DNA from: Simplicispira suum
GTDB taxonomy: Bacteria > Pseudomonadota > Gammaproteobacteria > Burkholderiales > Burkholderiaceae_C
Length of the DNA stretch: 64,000 nucleotides
Direction of reading: 5' to 3'
Assembly (NCBI RefSeq): GCF_003008595.1
Contig: NZ_CP027669.1
Location: 1,364,001 to 1,428,000, forward strand
Of this stretch, positions 34,779 to 42,911 are shown piece by piece. The position numbers and the translations under genes were made by a program. The stretch's first letter is position 1; every line of letters starts with the position of its first letter. A model generated the notes under the pieces. That model did no database searches. It saw only the letters and a program-made list of their open reading frames with translations, and was not told where the DNA came from.

Positions 34779-35186
34779 TCAGTGGTCGTGGGCCATAAAA
34801 ACCACCAGCGCGCGCAGCTCTTCTGTCGTGCAATCGGCGCATTGCCCGCCCGGCGGCATGCTGCCCAGTCCTTGCTGCGCGTTTCGCACCAGGGTCTCCA
34901 TGCCCTTCTCCAGGCGTGCTTTCCAGGCGGGTGCAAAGCCGGTGAGCGGTGCATTGGCGGCAATCCGGCTATGGCAGACCATGCATGAGCGCTCGTACTT
35001 TTCAGCCAACGCGGCCGATTGGGGCCGCAGCTGCTCAGCACGGGCCTCATCTTGCGGACCAGGCTCAGCAGGCTGCTGGCAGGCGGTGAGGGCGCTGAGC
35101 GCCGCCAAAGTGACGCCGCACCAGAATGGCGAAAAGGCAGTGATACTCTGCGGCGAAATCGATGGCCTGGATTGCGTTTTCGTCAT
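34779..35186 (-). CDS. Cytochrome c lipoprotein
   Basis: This 135-residue protein has a hydrophobic N-terminal segment ending in a lipobox-like LSALTAC, and a single haem-binding motif SCMVCHS. The axial methionine is likely the one in GSMPPGGQC, where the following cysteine pair (CADC) is typical of the cytochrome c5 type. It should be anchored on the periplasmic side of the membrane. It starts the five-gene unit and ends 11 bases before the oxidase gene. It probably carries electrons from that oxidase to the respiratory chain. Confidence 0.88.
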   Translation of the reverse strand: MTKTQSRPSISPQSITAFSPFWCGVTLAALSALTACQQPAEPGPQDEARAEQLRPQSAALAEKYERSCMVCHSRIAANAPLTGFAPAWKARLEKGMETLVRNAQQGLGSMPPGGQCADCTTEELRALVVFMAHDH

Positions 35187-35213
35187 ATCACTGTTTCTTT
35201 CGAAAACAATGAT
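35187..35213. promoter_or_regulatory. Probable TetR-type operator between cytochrome and tetR genes
   Basis: ATCACTGTTT and AAACAATGAT form a 10-base inverted repeat with one mismatch and a 7-base spacer. It touches the start codon of the cytochrome gene and lies upstream of the divergent tetR gene, so one regulator could control both. Confidence 0.6.
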
Positions 35214-35317
35214 CTCAAATAAAACGTTGTTTTTTTATGGGGATTCCCCGAATGGACAATACCGCCGTGTCGCGGGAGCCAATGGACGGCTGCGAGCAGC
35301 CGAGCACAATAGGCAGC

Positions 35318-36058
35318 ATGAAGTCCGACACCCGCAAGGCCCGCACCGCACCACCACCGAAAGCCAAGGCCGCGCAGCTGCCTACCGATCTCGACCGCAC
35401 TGCACGCCCACGTCCAAGCCTGCGCGACAAGGAGCAGCAGGCACGTCGCCAGTTGTTGCTGGCAGCCGCACGCCGTCTGCTGCGCAAAGGGGGTGCACAG
35501 GCCGTGACCATGCGCGCCGTGGCCGACGACGTAGGGGTCTCCACCACGGTGGTTTATGGCTTTTTCTCCGACAAGGCTGCACTGGTTGCACAGGCCGTCG
35601 ATGGCGACCTCAAGCGCTTCGCGCGCCATCTGAAGCAGGCGGTCGATGAGGCCAGTAGCCCTGCAGACGCACTGCACCGTGTGGCCCAGGCCTACGTGGC
35701 GTTTGGCCTGGCACATCCACAGTCCTATCGCGTGATGTTCATGGAACCCCGCCCGCCATCGGCTGTAGAGGATTCGTCGATTGAGTTCGGCAACCCAAGC
35801 GAAGACGCCTATGCACTGGCCCGTGCGCTGGTTGAAGGTTTGCTGGCTGGGGAGGTGCTATCGGCTGACGAGAGCACCATTGAAATGGCCGCGCAGATGT
35901 TCTGGGAGATGGTGCACGGCATCACGTCGCTGCGTATCAGTTCGGGCGACGATCCATGGTTTCACCGCCTACCTGTGGTCGAACACGCCGAACGGATGGT
36001 TCGGGTGTTCATCGCCGGCCTGCTGCATGAAGTCGGGCCACCCCTATCGGCCAAGTGA
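35318..36058 (+). CDS. TetR/AcrR family transcriptional regulator
   Basis: This is a one-component regulator with an N-terminal helix-turn-helix (ARRQLLLAAARRLLRKGG, then TMRAVADDVGVSTTVVYGFFSDKAALV) and a C-terminal WHG-type ligand domain (GLAHPQSYRVMFMEPRP, AQMFWEMVHGITSL). Three ATG starts are possible (35237, 35252, 35318). I choose 35318 because AGG lies before it and the extra residues look non-coding. The gene is divergent from the exported redox genes with an inverted repeat between them, so it is their likely repressor. The ligand is unknown. Confidence 0.85.
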   Translation: MKSDTRKARTAPPPKAKAAQLPTDLDRTARPRPSLRDKEQQARRQLLLAAARRLLRKGGAQAVTMRAVADDVGVSTTVVYGFFSDKAALVAQAVDGDLKRFARHLKQAVDEASSPADALHRVAQAYVAFGLAHPQSYRVMFMEPRPPSAVEDSSIEFGNPSEDAYALARALVEGLLAGEVLSADESTIEMAAQMFWEMVHGITSLRISSGDDPWFHRLPVVEHAERMVRVFIAGLLHEVGPPLSAK

Positions 36059-36062
36059 TCAC

Positions 36063-36170
36063 GCCGAGGTCGCCCGCGAACACGGGCTACCCGCCTATTT
36101 GATCTTCCACGACACCCACGTGGCGGCGATTGCCGAGTGCTGACCCGTGACGCTGCGGGATTTGGGGTGA
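36063..36170 (+). pseudogene. Decayed recQ 3' end (HRDC fragment)
   Basis: The frame reads AEVAREHGLPAYLIFHD, then THVAAIAEC and a stop. Intact recQ has [17 protein letters not shown] and [10 protein letters not shown] at the HRDC domain. After the stop, CCCGTGACGCTG...GATTTG still follows recQ. Differences fall mostly at third codon positions, so this looks like the end of a related but different recQ rather than a recent copy. It has the same orientation as recQ and bounds the gene block 30546-36058 on the right. Confidence 0.8.
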
Positions 36171-36473
36171 TTCATGACATGGCGACGCAATGGGGGATGC
36201 GCTCAAGTGCTGCAGGCGTGGAGGTGCGGGAAGGACGCCCGCATCCGAAGCACGATTCAGTGCAGCCATGAAATCAGCTCGCATAGCGCCTGGTTCGCAT
36301 CGTGTCCGCGCTGGGCATGGACACAGAGCGGGCCTTTGAAGAAAGCAAGGAACTCGTGTGCCGAGGAGGCAACTGCGCATCACCCACGGTGATCACTAGC
36401 GGAGCATAGTTGTCTTCCCGTTGGAGCCGTACGGTCTGAAACTTCGACAAACCCGGCAAGACAAGGAGACATC
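36171..36473. other. Non-coding stretch before first Bug gene
   Basis: No gene is recognised. Bases 36386-36425 hold a leader element (ACGGTGATCAC...GTTGTCTTCCCGTTGGA) that resembles sequences upstream of the two later Bug genes at 38523 and 40738. AAGGAGA precedes the start codon at 36474. Confidence 0.5.
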
Positions 36474-37436
36474 ATGAAGATTTCGCATTGGTTGTGTGCT
36501 TTGGCGCTCACCCTCCCATTCGCAGCCCCTGTTTCTGCGCAGGACTGGCCAACCAAGCCCATTCAGGTCATCGTGCCTTTCCCGCCAGGTTCGGTTGACG
36601 CCAAGGCACGCGTGATCACCGAAGCGATGTCGAAGATACTGGGTCAACCATTGGTCATCATCAACAAGCCAGGTGCTGGCATGCTCCTCGGAACCGAGCA
36701 AATGGTTCATTCGGCCCCTGATGGCTACACCATCGGGGTCGCAGTTCAGGCCAGCACCTGGATCAGCCCGCTCATCGAGTCCAGCGCCAAATACTCGGCC
36801 AGCGACATGACCATGCTCGGCATCGCATACGGGGCGCCGGCGGTTCTTGTCGCTGGACCGAAGTCGGAGCTGCGCTCGGTCCAAGACCTGATGCGTGCTG
36901 CACGCGCGCATCCTGGCAAGCTGAACTTTGCCGCGCCCACCGGCGGCTCCATCTTTCGCATTACGTTCGAGATGCTGAAGACATTGACTGGCATCGATGT
37001 CACCTTCGTCCCATACCGCGGCCTGGCGCTCGCACTCAAGGACATCATGGGTGGTCAGGTGGAGGTCGGTTTCGCTGACACCAGCTCCCTGCCCTTGTTT
37101 CAATCAGGCCAATTGCGCCCGCTTGCAGTGACGGCACTCAAGCGTTGGCCACAAATGCCAGACGTTCCAACCTTCCATGAGTTGGGTATTCCCCTCGAAA
37201 CACAAACATGGCTTGGCTTTGCTGCGCCGCGCGGATTGCCGCCCGCAGTCGAGAAGCGACTGACCTCTGCTTTGGCGGAGGCACTGCAAAAGCCCGAGGT
37301 GCGCGCGGCCATTGAGGCAAATGGTGTGGCATCCATGGCGACCGACCCCAGTCCGCAGGCAATGCAACAGCGTATCGATCGCGAGTTGGCCGAATTCAAG
37401 AAGAACGTCAAACCAGGCACGATCACGTTTAACTAA
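36474..37436 (+). CDS. Bug-family (TctC-like) periplasmic binding protein 1
   Basis: This 320-residue solute-binding protein has a signal peptide ending VSAQD and the hallmark start PIQVIVPFPPGSVDA of Bug/TctC proteins. INKPGAGMLLGTEQM and APTGGSIFRITFEML are ligand-pocket regions. Such proteins bind carboxylic acids, often for TctAB transporters, but no tctA or tctB is nearby. The gene is about 85 percent alike, by eye, to the second Bug gene at 38629. It is followed by an enoyl-CoA hydratase-like gene and a terminator, suggesting a two-gene unit. The ligand may be the acid degraded by the surrounding CoA enzymes. Confidence 0.9.
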   Translation: MKISHWLCALALTLPFAAPVSAQDWPTKPIQVIVPFPPGSVDAKARVITEAMSKILGQPLVIINKPGAGMLLGTEQMVHSAPDGYTIGVAVQASTWISPLIESSAKYSASDMTMLGIAYGAPAVLVAGPKSELRSVQDLMRAARAHPGKLNFAAPTGGSIFRITFEMLKTLTGIDVTFVPYRGLALALKDIMGGQVEVGFADTSSLPLFQSGQLRPLAVTALKRWPQMPDVPTFHELGIPLETQTWLGFAAPRGLPPAVEKRLTSALAEALQKPEVRAAIEANGVASMATDPSPQAMQQRIDRELAEFKKNVKPGTITFN

Positions 37437-37547
37437 ATGCAGCCGCACAGTTCAATGTGACAAGCACGCGGGGCCATGGGTAGCAACCGGCTCACCACCC
37501 AACGTGCGGCAACGCACACCCACCCATTCATTTCAAGCGAGGCACGT

Positions 37548-38420
37548 ATGGAATTCGAAACACTGAAATACGAGAAGAACGAAGCCGGCTATGCCGTGGT
37601 CACGTTCAACCGACCGGAGCGACTGAACGCCTTCAGCCGGAAACTCAACGAAGAGATGGATCTGGCCATCCACGACGTCCTCACCGACGACGCCGTCAAG
37701 GTGATGATCATCACGGGTGGGCCGCGCGCCGACGGACGCCCCTGCTTCAGCGCCGGCGGTGACCTCAAGGACGACACCCAGGGCATTCCCCGCTGGGACT
37801 ACCCCGACCATGTCGGCCCGTTGCAGCGCAAAGAGGACAAGCTGTTCAAGGCGAACACGGCGGCTGGCCGGCTCTGGTACAAGCGTCCACGGCTCATCTC
37901 GCCCAAGTACACGAACCTGCTCTGGTCGCCGAAGATCGTCATTGCGGCCGTTGACGGCATCGCCACCGCAGGTGGCCTCGAGATGGCTCTCGCCTGCGAC
38001 ATCATCATCGCGTCCGAGACAGCGCAATTCACCGACTCCCACGTCAAGAACCTGAAGATCGCCATCGGCAAAGGCTCGGTGACCACCGGACTGGCCCGGC
38101 GCGTCGGCTACAACAAGGCCCTGGAGCTGTGCCTGCTGGGCGAGTTCATCGACGGCAAGGAAGCGTACCGGATCGGCCTGGCCAACCGGGTTACCGCACC
38201 GGAGAAGCTGATGGAAGAGGCCCGCGCCATGGCCACCAAGATCGCCGGCATGCGCCAGGAGGCCGTTCAGGTGACCAAACTGGCATGCCGTACGGCCGAG
38301 GACTCGAACCTGAATGACTCCTGGGCCAACGCCGACGAGTTGCTCGAGTGGATGACGTCCGACCCCAATTACCAAGGGCTGCAATCGGTCACATCGGAGT
38401 GGGCCAGCAAGAAGAAGTGA
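37548..38420 (+). CDS. Enoyl-CoA hydratase/isomerase family protein, copy 1
   Basis: This is a 290-residue crotonase-fold enzyme. FNRPERLNAFS opens the domain, CFSAGGDLKDD forms one half of the oxyanion hole, and GIATAGGLEMALACDIIIAS the other, with one acidic residue in place. The second catalytic acid usually found in PExxLG is not evident (HVKNLKIAIGKGS), so the reaction may not be plain hydration. An insert of about 30 residues (WDYPDHVGPLQRKEDK region) widens the active-site loop. Copy 2 at 39714 differs by only three amino acids. The start at 37548 is preceded by AAGCGAGG. Confidence 0.88.
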   Translation: MEFETLKYEKNEAGYAVVTFNRPERLNAFSRKLNEEMDLAIHDVLTDDAVKVMIITGGPRADGRPCFSAGGDLKDDTQGIPRWDYPDHVGPLQRKEDKLFKANTAAGRLWYKRPRLISPKYTNLLWSPKIVIAAVDGIATAGGLEMALACDIIIASETAQFTDSHVKNLKIAIGKGSVTTGLARRVGYNKALELCLLGEFIDGKEAYRIGLANRVTAPEKLMEEARAMATKIAGMRQEAVQVTKLACRTAEDSNLNDSWANADELLEWMTSDPNYQGLQSVTSEWASKKK

Positions 38421-38439
38421 TGCGCTTGCACGTTCCCTG

Positions 38440-38479
38440 AAAAAAGGCCCGAACCGATCACCGGATCGGGCTTTTTTTT
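38440..38479 (+). terminator. Terminator after hydratase copy 1
   Basis: GCCCGA pairs with TCGGGC around CCGATCACCGG, preceded by six A and followed by eight T. Confidence 0.85.
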
Positions 38480-38522
38480 GGCGTCTCCGGCGTCAAAGGG
38501 CCGAGGCGGCCGTTCTGCGTGC

Positions 38523-38560
38523 ATACCGGTGGTAATCGGAGGTGGCTCACAGTTGCCTAG
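38523..38560 (+). promoter_or_regulatory. Shared leader element before Bug gene 2
   Basis: ACCGGTGGTAATCGGAGG and GGCTCACAGTTGCC recur almost unchanged at 40738-40774 before Bug gene 3, and in weaker form at 36386. It lies about 70 bases before the start codon. It may hold a promoter or operator for the three units. Confidence 0.5.
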
Positions 38561-38628
38561 CGGATGCGGGCCGCAGGTTCCAATATTTGCACCAAGCCGT
38601 CTTTTTGCGGCGCGAAGGAGACACAAGC

Positions 38629-39591
38629 ATGCTCACGCAATTGAAATGGGTCTGTACGGCGCTGTTGTTGGGCCTTGCGCCGCTGGTGCAAGCGCAGGAC
38701 TGGCCGACCAAGCCGATCCAGGTCATCGTGCCCTTCCCTCCGGGGTCGGTCGATGCAAAGGTGCGCATCGTCACCGAAGAGATGTCCAAGATACTTGGCC
38801 AACCGCTTGTCATGATCAACAAGCCTGGTGCTGGCATGCTTATCGGCACCGAACAAATGGTTCGTTCGACCCCCGATGGCTACACGATCGGAGTGGCTCT
38901 CCAGGCCAGTACCTGGATCAGCCCGCTCATCGAGACAAACGCCACCTACTCAGCAAGCGACATGACCATGCTCGGCGTCGCATACGAAGCCCCGATGGTT
39001 CTTGTCGCAGGACCGAAGACGGAAATACGCTCCGTACAAGACCTGTTGAGCGCTGCACGCGCGAGCCCCGGCAAGTTGAACTTTGCTGCGCCCACCGGCG
39101 GCTCCATCTTTCGCATTACGTTCGAGATGCTGAAGACATTGACTGGCATCAACGTCGCCTTCGTGCCATACCGCGGCCTGGCGCTCGCACTCAAGGACAT
39201 CATGGGTGGTCAGGTCGAGGTCGGTTTTGCAGACACCGGCTCGCTGCCCTTGTTTCAATCCGGCCAGCTGCGACCTCTTGCCGTGACGTCTCTCAAACGC
39301 TGGCCGCAGCTGCCGGACGTGCCGTCCCTCCATGAATTGGGCATTCCCCTCGAATCGAAGCCGTGGGTTGGCTTCGCGGCGCCCAAGGGCTTGGCACCCG
39401 CAGTCGAGAAGCGGCTGACCTCCGCTTTGGCGGAGGCGGTTCGCAAGCCCGAGGTGCGCTCGGCGCTCGAGGCGAACGGTTTGGCATCCATGGTGGCCGA
39501 TCCAAGTTCGCAGGCCATGCGCCAGCGTATTGATGGCGAGATTGCCGAATTCAAAAAGAACGTCAAACCAGGCACGATCACTTTTAATTAG
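38629..39591 (+). CDS. Bug-family (TctC-like) periplasmic binding protein 2
   Basis: This 320-residue paralogue of the protein at 36474 has the same Bug layout: signal peptide ending VQAQD, then PIQVIVPFPPGSVDAK, INKPGAGMLIGTEQM and APTGGSIFRITFEML. A long stretch coding for APTGG...TLTG is identical in DNA to copy 1, while flanking parts differ, which suggests gene conversion. GAAGGAG lies before the ATG at 38629. It is followed by the second hydratase-like gene and a terminator. Confidence 0.9.
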   Translation: MLTQLKWVCTALLLGLAPLVQAQDWPTKPIQVIVPFPPGSVDAKVRIVTEEMSKILGQPLVMINKPGAGMLIGTEQMVRSTPDGYTIGVALQASTWISPLIETNATYSASDMTMLGVAYEAPMVLVAGPKTEIRSVQDLLSAARASPGKLNFAAPTGGSIFRITFEMLKTLTGINVAFVPYRGLALALKDIMGGQVEVGFADTGSLPLFQSGQLRPLAVTSLKRWPQLPDVPSLHELGIPLESKPWVGFAAPKGLAPAVEKRLTSALAEAVRKPEVRSALEANGLASMVADPSSQAMRQRIDGEIAEFKKNVKPGTITFN

Positions 39592-39713
39592 TGTCCTGAG
39601 GTGGACGTTCTCAAACCCAATATTTCGACGCTCGAAAGAATTTCTTCGGTGGTCTTGGCCGAGAGCAATGGCTTGGGCAACGCCTCCCTTCTTTCACTTC
39701 AAGCGAGTCAGAC

Positions 39714-40586
39714 ATGGAATTCGAAACACTGAAATACGAGAAGAACGAAGCCGGCTATGCCGTGGTCACGTTCAACCGACCGGAGCGACTGAACGCCTTC
39801 AGCCGGAAACTCAACGAAGAGATGGATCTGGCCATCCACGACGTCCTCACCGACGACGCCGTCAAGGTGATGATCATCACGGGTGGGCCGCGCGCCGACG
39901 GACGCCCCTGCTTCAGCGCCGGTGGCGATCTCAAGGACGACACCCAGGGCATCCCCCGCTGGGACTACCCCGACCATGTCGGCCCGTTGCAGCGCAAAGA
40001 GGACAAACTGTTCAAGGCGAACACGGCGGCTGGCCGGCTCTGGTACAAGCGCCCACGGCTCATCTCGCCCAAGTACACGAACCTGCTCTGGTCGCCGAAG
40101 ATCGTCATTGCGGCCGTTGACGGCATCGCCACCGCAGGTGGCCTCGAGATGGCTCTCGCCTGCGACATCATCATCGCGTCCGAGACAGCGCAATTCACCG
40201 ACTCCCACGTCAAGAACCTGAAGATCGCCATCAGCAAAGGCTCGGTGACCACCGGACTGGCCCGGCGCGTCGGCTACAACAAGGCCCTGGAACTGTGCCT
40301 GTTGGGCGAGTTCATCGACGGCAAGGAAGCGTACCGGATCGGCCTGGCCAACCGGGTTACCGCACCGGAGAAGCTGATGGAAGAGGCCCGCGCCATGGCC
40401 ACCAAGATCGCCGGCATGCGCCAGGAGGCCGTTCAGGTGACCAAGCTGGCATGCCGCACGGCCGAGGACTCGAACCTGAATGACTCCTGGGCCAACGCCG
40501 ACGAGTTGCTCGAGTGGATGAAGGGCGACCCCAATTACCAAGGGCTGCAATCGGTCACATCGGAGTGGGCCAGCAAAAAGAAGTGA
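39714..40586 (+). CDS. Enoyl-CoA hydratase/isomerase family protein, copy 2
   Basis: This 290-residue protein is nearly identical to copy 1 at 37548. The differences are one Gly to Ser (AIGKGS to AISKGS) and Thr-Ser to Lys-Gly near the C terminus (WMTSDP to WMKGDP). The DNA is also nearly identical across the whole gene, including most third positions. The duplication is therefore recent or maintained by gene conversion. The upstream and downstream sequences are only partly alike. The same absence of the second catalytic acid applies. Confidence 0.88.
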   Translation: MEFETLKYEKNEAGYAVVTFNRPERLNAFSRKLNEEMDLAIHDVLTDDAVKVMIITGGPRADGRPCFSAGGDLKDDTQGIPRWDYPDHVGPLQRKEDKLFKANTAAGRLWYKRPRLISPKYTNLLWSPKIVIAAVDGIATAGGLEMALACDIIIASETAQFTDSHVKNLKIAISKGSVTTGLARRVGYNKALELCLLGEFIDGKEAYRIGLANRVTAPEKLMEEARAMATKIAGMRQEAVQVTKLACRTAEDSNLNDSWANADELLEWMKGDPNYQGLQSVTSEWASKKK

Positions 40587-40605
40587 TGCGCTTGCGCGCT
40601 TCCTG

Positions 40606-40640
40606 AAAAACCCGAACCGAGGATCGGTTCGGGTTTTTTA
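40606..40640 (+). terminator. Terminator after hydratase copy 2
   Basis: CCCGAACCGA and TCGGTTCGGG form a perfect 10-bp stem with a GGA loop, preceded by five A and followed by six T. Confidence 0.9.
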
Positions 40641-40736
40641 TTGTCTACGCCTAAAGGCCAGGTCTTCGAAAGCCTGACAAGGCGCCATGCGCTTGCATCG
40701 GCACGGGATCGCCGAGGTGGCGATCCCGAACTCGCA

Positions 40737-40780
40737 ATACCGGCGGTAATCGGAGATGGTTCACAGTTGCCTTCCCGTTG
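40737..40780 (+). promoter_or_regulatory. Shared leader element before Bug gene 3
   Basis: ACCGGCGGTAATCGGAGA and GGTTCACAGTTGCC match the element at 38523; CTTCCCGTTG, which follows, matches the one at 36411. It lies about 65 bases before the start codon. Confidence 0.5.
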
Positions 40781-40844
40781 CGCTCTGCACGTCTCAATAT
40801 TCCCATCAGACCGCTATGGATGGCGGCGCAAAGGAGATGCAGGC

Positions 40845-41807
40845 ATGATGAAACTTTGGAAATGGATTGGTGCGGCGCTAACGATAGGCCTTGCGTCATT
40901 TGTGCATGCACAGGATTGGCCGAACAAGCCAATTCAAGTCATCGTGCCCTTCCCTCCAGGATCGGTGGACGCAAAGGCGCGGATCGTCACCGATCGGGTG
41001 TCCAAGATCCTTGGCCAGCCACTGGTCATCCTGAACAAGCCGGGCGCCGGCATGCGGATCGGCACCGAGCAACTCTTGCGCTCGCCGGCCGATGGTTACA
41101 CCCTCGAAGTCGTGGTTCAGGCCGTGGCCTGGATGGGCCCCCTGCTTGATCCTGCCGTGACCTACCAGCCGCTGACCGACATGACAATGCTTGCGCTGGC
41201 CTACGAGAATCCGATGATCCTCGTCGCCAACCAAGACAGCGGCATCAAGAGCGTCGACGATCTGCTGCAGACTGCTCGCACGCACCCTGGCAAACTCAAC
41301 TGGGCCGGTCCCGCAGGGGCGTCCGGCTATCGGGTCTGGTTCGAGGTCTTCAAGGGCATGACGGGTCTCGACGTCACCTACGTGCCCTATCGCGGCCTCA
41401 CGCCCGCGCTCACCAATGTGGCCGGCGGCTTTGCACAAGTTGCCTTTGCCGACTACTCGTCGATGCCACTCATACTCGACGGAAAGTTGCGCCCTTTGGC
41501 GGTCACCGGCCCGGCACGGTCTGCGCAATTGCCCAACGTTCCTACGCTGAAGGAGTTGGGCATCGGATTCGAGGCGACGCAGTGGCTCGGTTTCGTTGCA
41601 CCCGCAGGTCTTCCACAAGCGGTCGAGTCGCGTCTCGTGAAGGCCTTCGCCATGGCACTCAAGGATCCGCCGACGCGTGCAGCGATCGAATCCGATGGCG
41701 CGCAAGTGATTCTCGATTCGAGCCCGAGCGCCATGCGCGGTCGCATCACGAGCGAAATGGCGCAGTTCCGCAAGAACGTGAAGCCTGGCGCCATCAAGAT
41801 TGATTAG
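40845..41807 (+). CDS. Bug-family (TctC-like) periplasmic binding protein 3
   Basis: This is the third Bug protein in the island: 320 residues, signal peptide ending VHAQD, then PIQVIVPFPPGSVDAKAR and LNKPGAGMRIGTEQL. It is more diverged from the other two, especially in the pocket region (WAGPAGASGYRVWFEVFKG), so it may bind a different ligand. AAAGGAG precedes the ATG at 40845; a second ATG follows at once. It lies upstream of the SDR gene, from which it is separated by 191 bases. Confidence 0.9.
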   Translation: MMKLWKWIGAALTIGLASFVHAQDWPNKPIQVIVPFPPGSVDAKARIVTDRVSKILGQPLVILNKPGAGMRIGTEQLLRSPADGYTLEVVVQAVAWMGPLLDPAVTYQPLTDMTMLALAYENPMILVANQDSGIKSVDDLLQTARTHPGKLNWAGPAGASGYRVWFEVFKGMTGLDVTYVPYRGLTPALTNVAGGFAQVAFADYSSMPLILDGKLRPLAVTGPARSAQLPNVPTLKELGIGFEATQWLGFVAPAGLPQAVESRLVKAFAMALKDPPTRAAIESDGAQVILDSSPSAMRGRITSEMAQFRKNVKPGAIKID

Positions 41808-41998
41808 GGCCTGTTAACTGAACGACCGTGGCCATCCATAGCTCGCCATTCACCAGCGCCCGCCCTTGGCTGAGAACGACGACGGTCTGTGCAGCCCGTG
41901 CGTGCCTCGCACCCAAAGCCAATCAACAACACAGGGAGAGCCGGTCCGATGAGCAATAGACAAAACAAGTACAGACTCCGAAATCACTGGGGTGGAGC

Positions 41999-42775
41999 AT
42001 GAGTATGATGGACCTGTTCAGATTGGACGGCCAGGTGGCGCTCGTGACTGGCGGCTCACGCGGACTCGGCCTGCAGCTCGCCGTGGGCCTGGGCGACGCG
42101 GGCTGCAGGATCGCCATCGCCGCCCGCAAGGCCGATGAGTTGGCAGCCGCCGAATCGCTGCTGCGATCGCGCGGCATCGAGGCCGTTGGCGTCATCTGCG
42201 ATCTGCGCCAGCCCACCGCAATACCCGCGCTGGTCGAATCGGTGATCCAGCGCCTGGGACCCATCGACGTGCTCGTCAACAACGCGGGGACCATTTGGTC
42301 GGCGCCGGCCGAGGAGCACCCGGACGAAGGCTGGTACAAGGTGATGCAGCTGAACGTGGACGCGCCTTTCTTCCTCGCCCGCGAGGTGGCGCGGCGCTGC
42401 ATGATCCCGCGCGGCCACGGAAAGATCGTGAACATCGGCTCGGTGGCGGGACTCAAGGGCACGCAGGCCGGTGTGCACACCGTGGCCTACAACACGTCCA
42501 AGGCCGCGTTGTTGAACCTTACCCGTACGCTGGCCTGCGAATGGGGGCCCTACGGCATCCATGTCAACGCCCTGTGTCCAGGCCTGTTTCCGACGCAGGA
42601 GGAGGGGCGCAGCGTGCTGGGCCACGTCCGGGAGCAAGTCAGGGCGCGCACGCCGCTGCAGCGCCTGGGTGGGGACGAGGATCTCAAAGGCGCCATCATC
42701 TTCTTCGCCAGCAAAGCGTCCTCGCATGTCACCGGGCAGGTTCTGGTGGTGGACGGCGGAGAGTCGGCGCAGTGA
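41999..42775 (+). CDS. Short-chain dehydrogenase/reductase
   Basis: This 258-residue classical SDR oxidises or reduces a hydroxy or keto group with NAD(P). The coenzyme fold is TGGSRGLG near residue 17, NNAG marks strand four, and the catalytic residues are Ser in NIGSVAGLKG and Tyr and Lys in VAYNTSKAAL. The C-terminal GQVLVVDGGESAQ is typical. GGTGGAGC precedes the start. A 3-hydroxyacyl-CoA dehydrogenase role would fit the hydratase, ligase and thiolase genes around it, but the substrate is not shown by sequence. Confidence 0.9.
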   Translation: MSMMDLFRLDGQVALVTGGSRGLGLQLAVGLGDAGCRIAIAARKADELAAAESLLRSRGIEAVGVICDLRQPTAIPALVESVIQRLGPIDVLVNNAGTIWSAPAEEHPDEGWYKVMQLNVDAPFFLAREVARRCMIPRGHGKIVNIGSVAGLKGTQAGVHTVAYNTSKAALLNLTRTLACEWGPYGIHVNALCPGLFPTQEEGRSVLGHVREQVRARTPLQRLGGDEDLKGAIIFFASKASSHVTGQVLVVDGGESAQ

Positions 42776-42911
42776 GCCTGCGCGTGCGCGCAGCCGGCGC
42801 CGGGATGGGGTAGCTTGACCCGGTACGCTGGACACGTTGCGCAGGCTCTCGATAGAACCAGAGAAGCTTTGGACGGGGGCTTGCGAGGCTCCCCCATACG
42901 ATTGAAATGCC

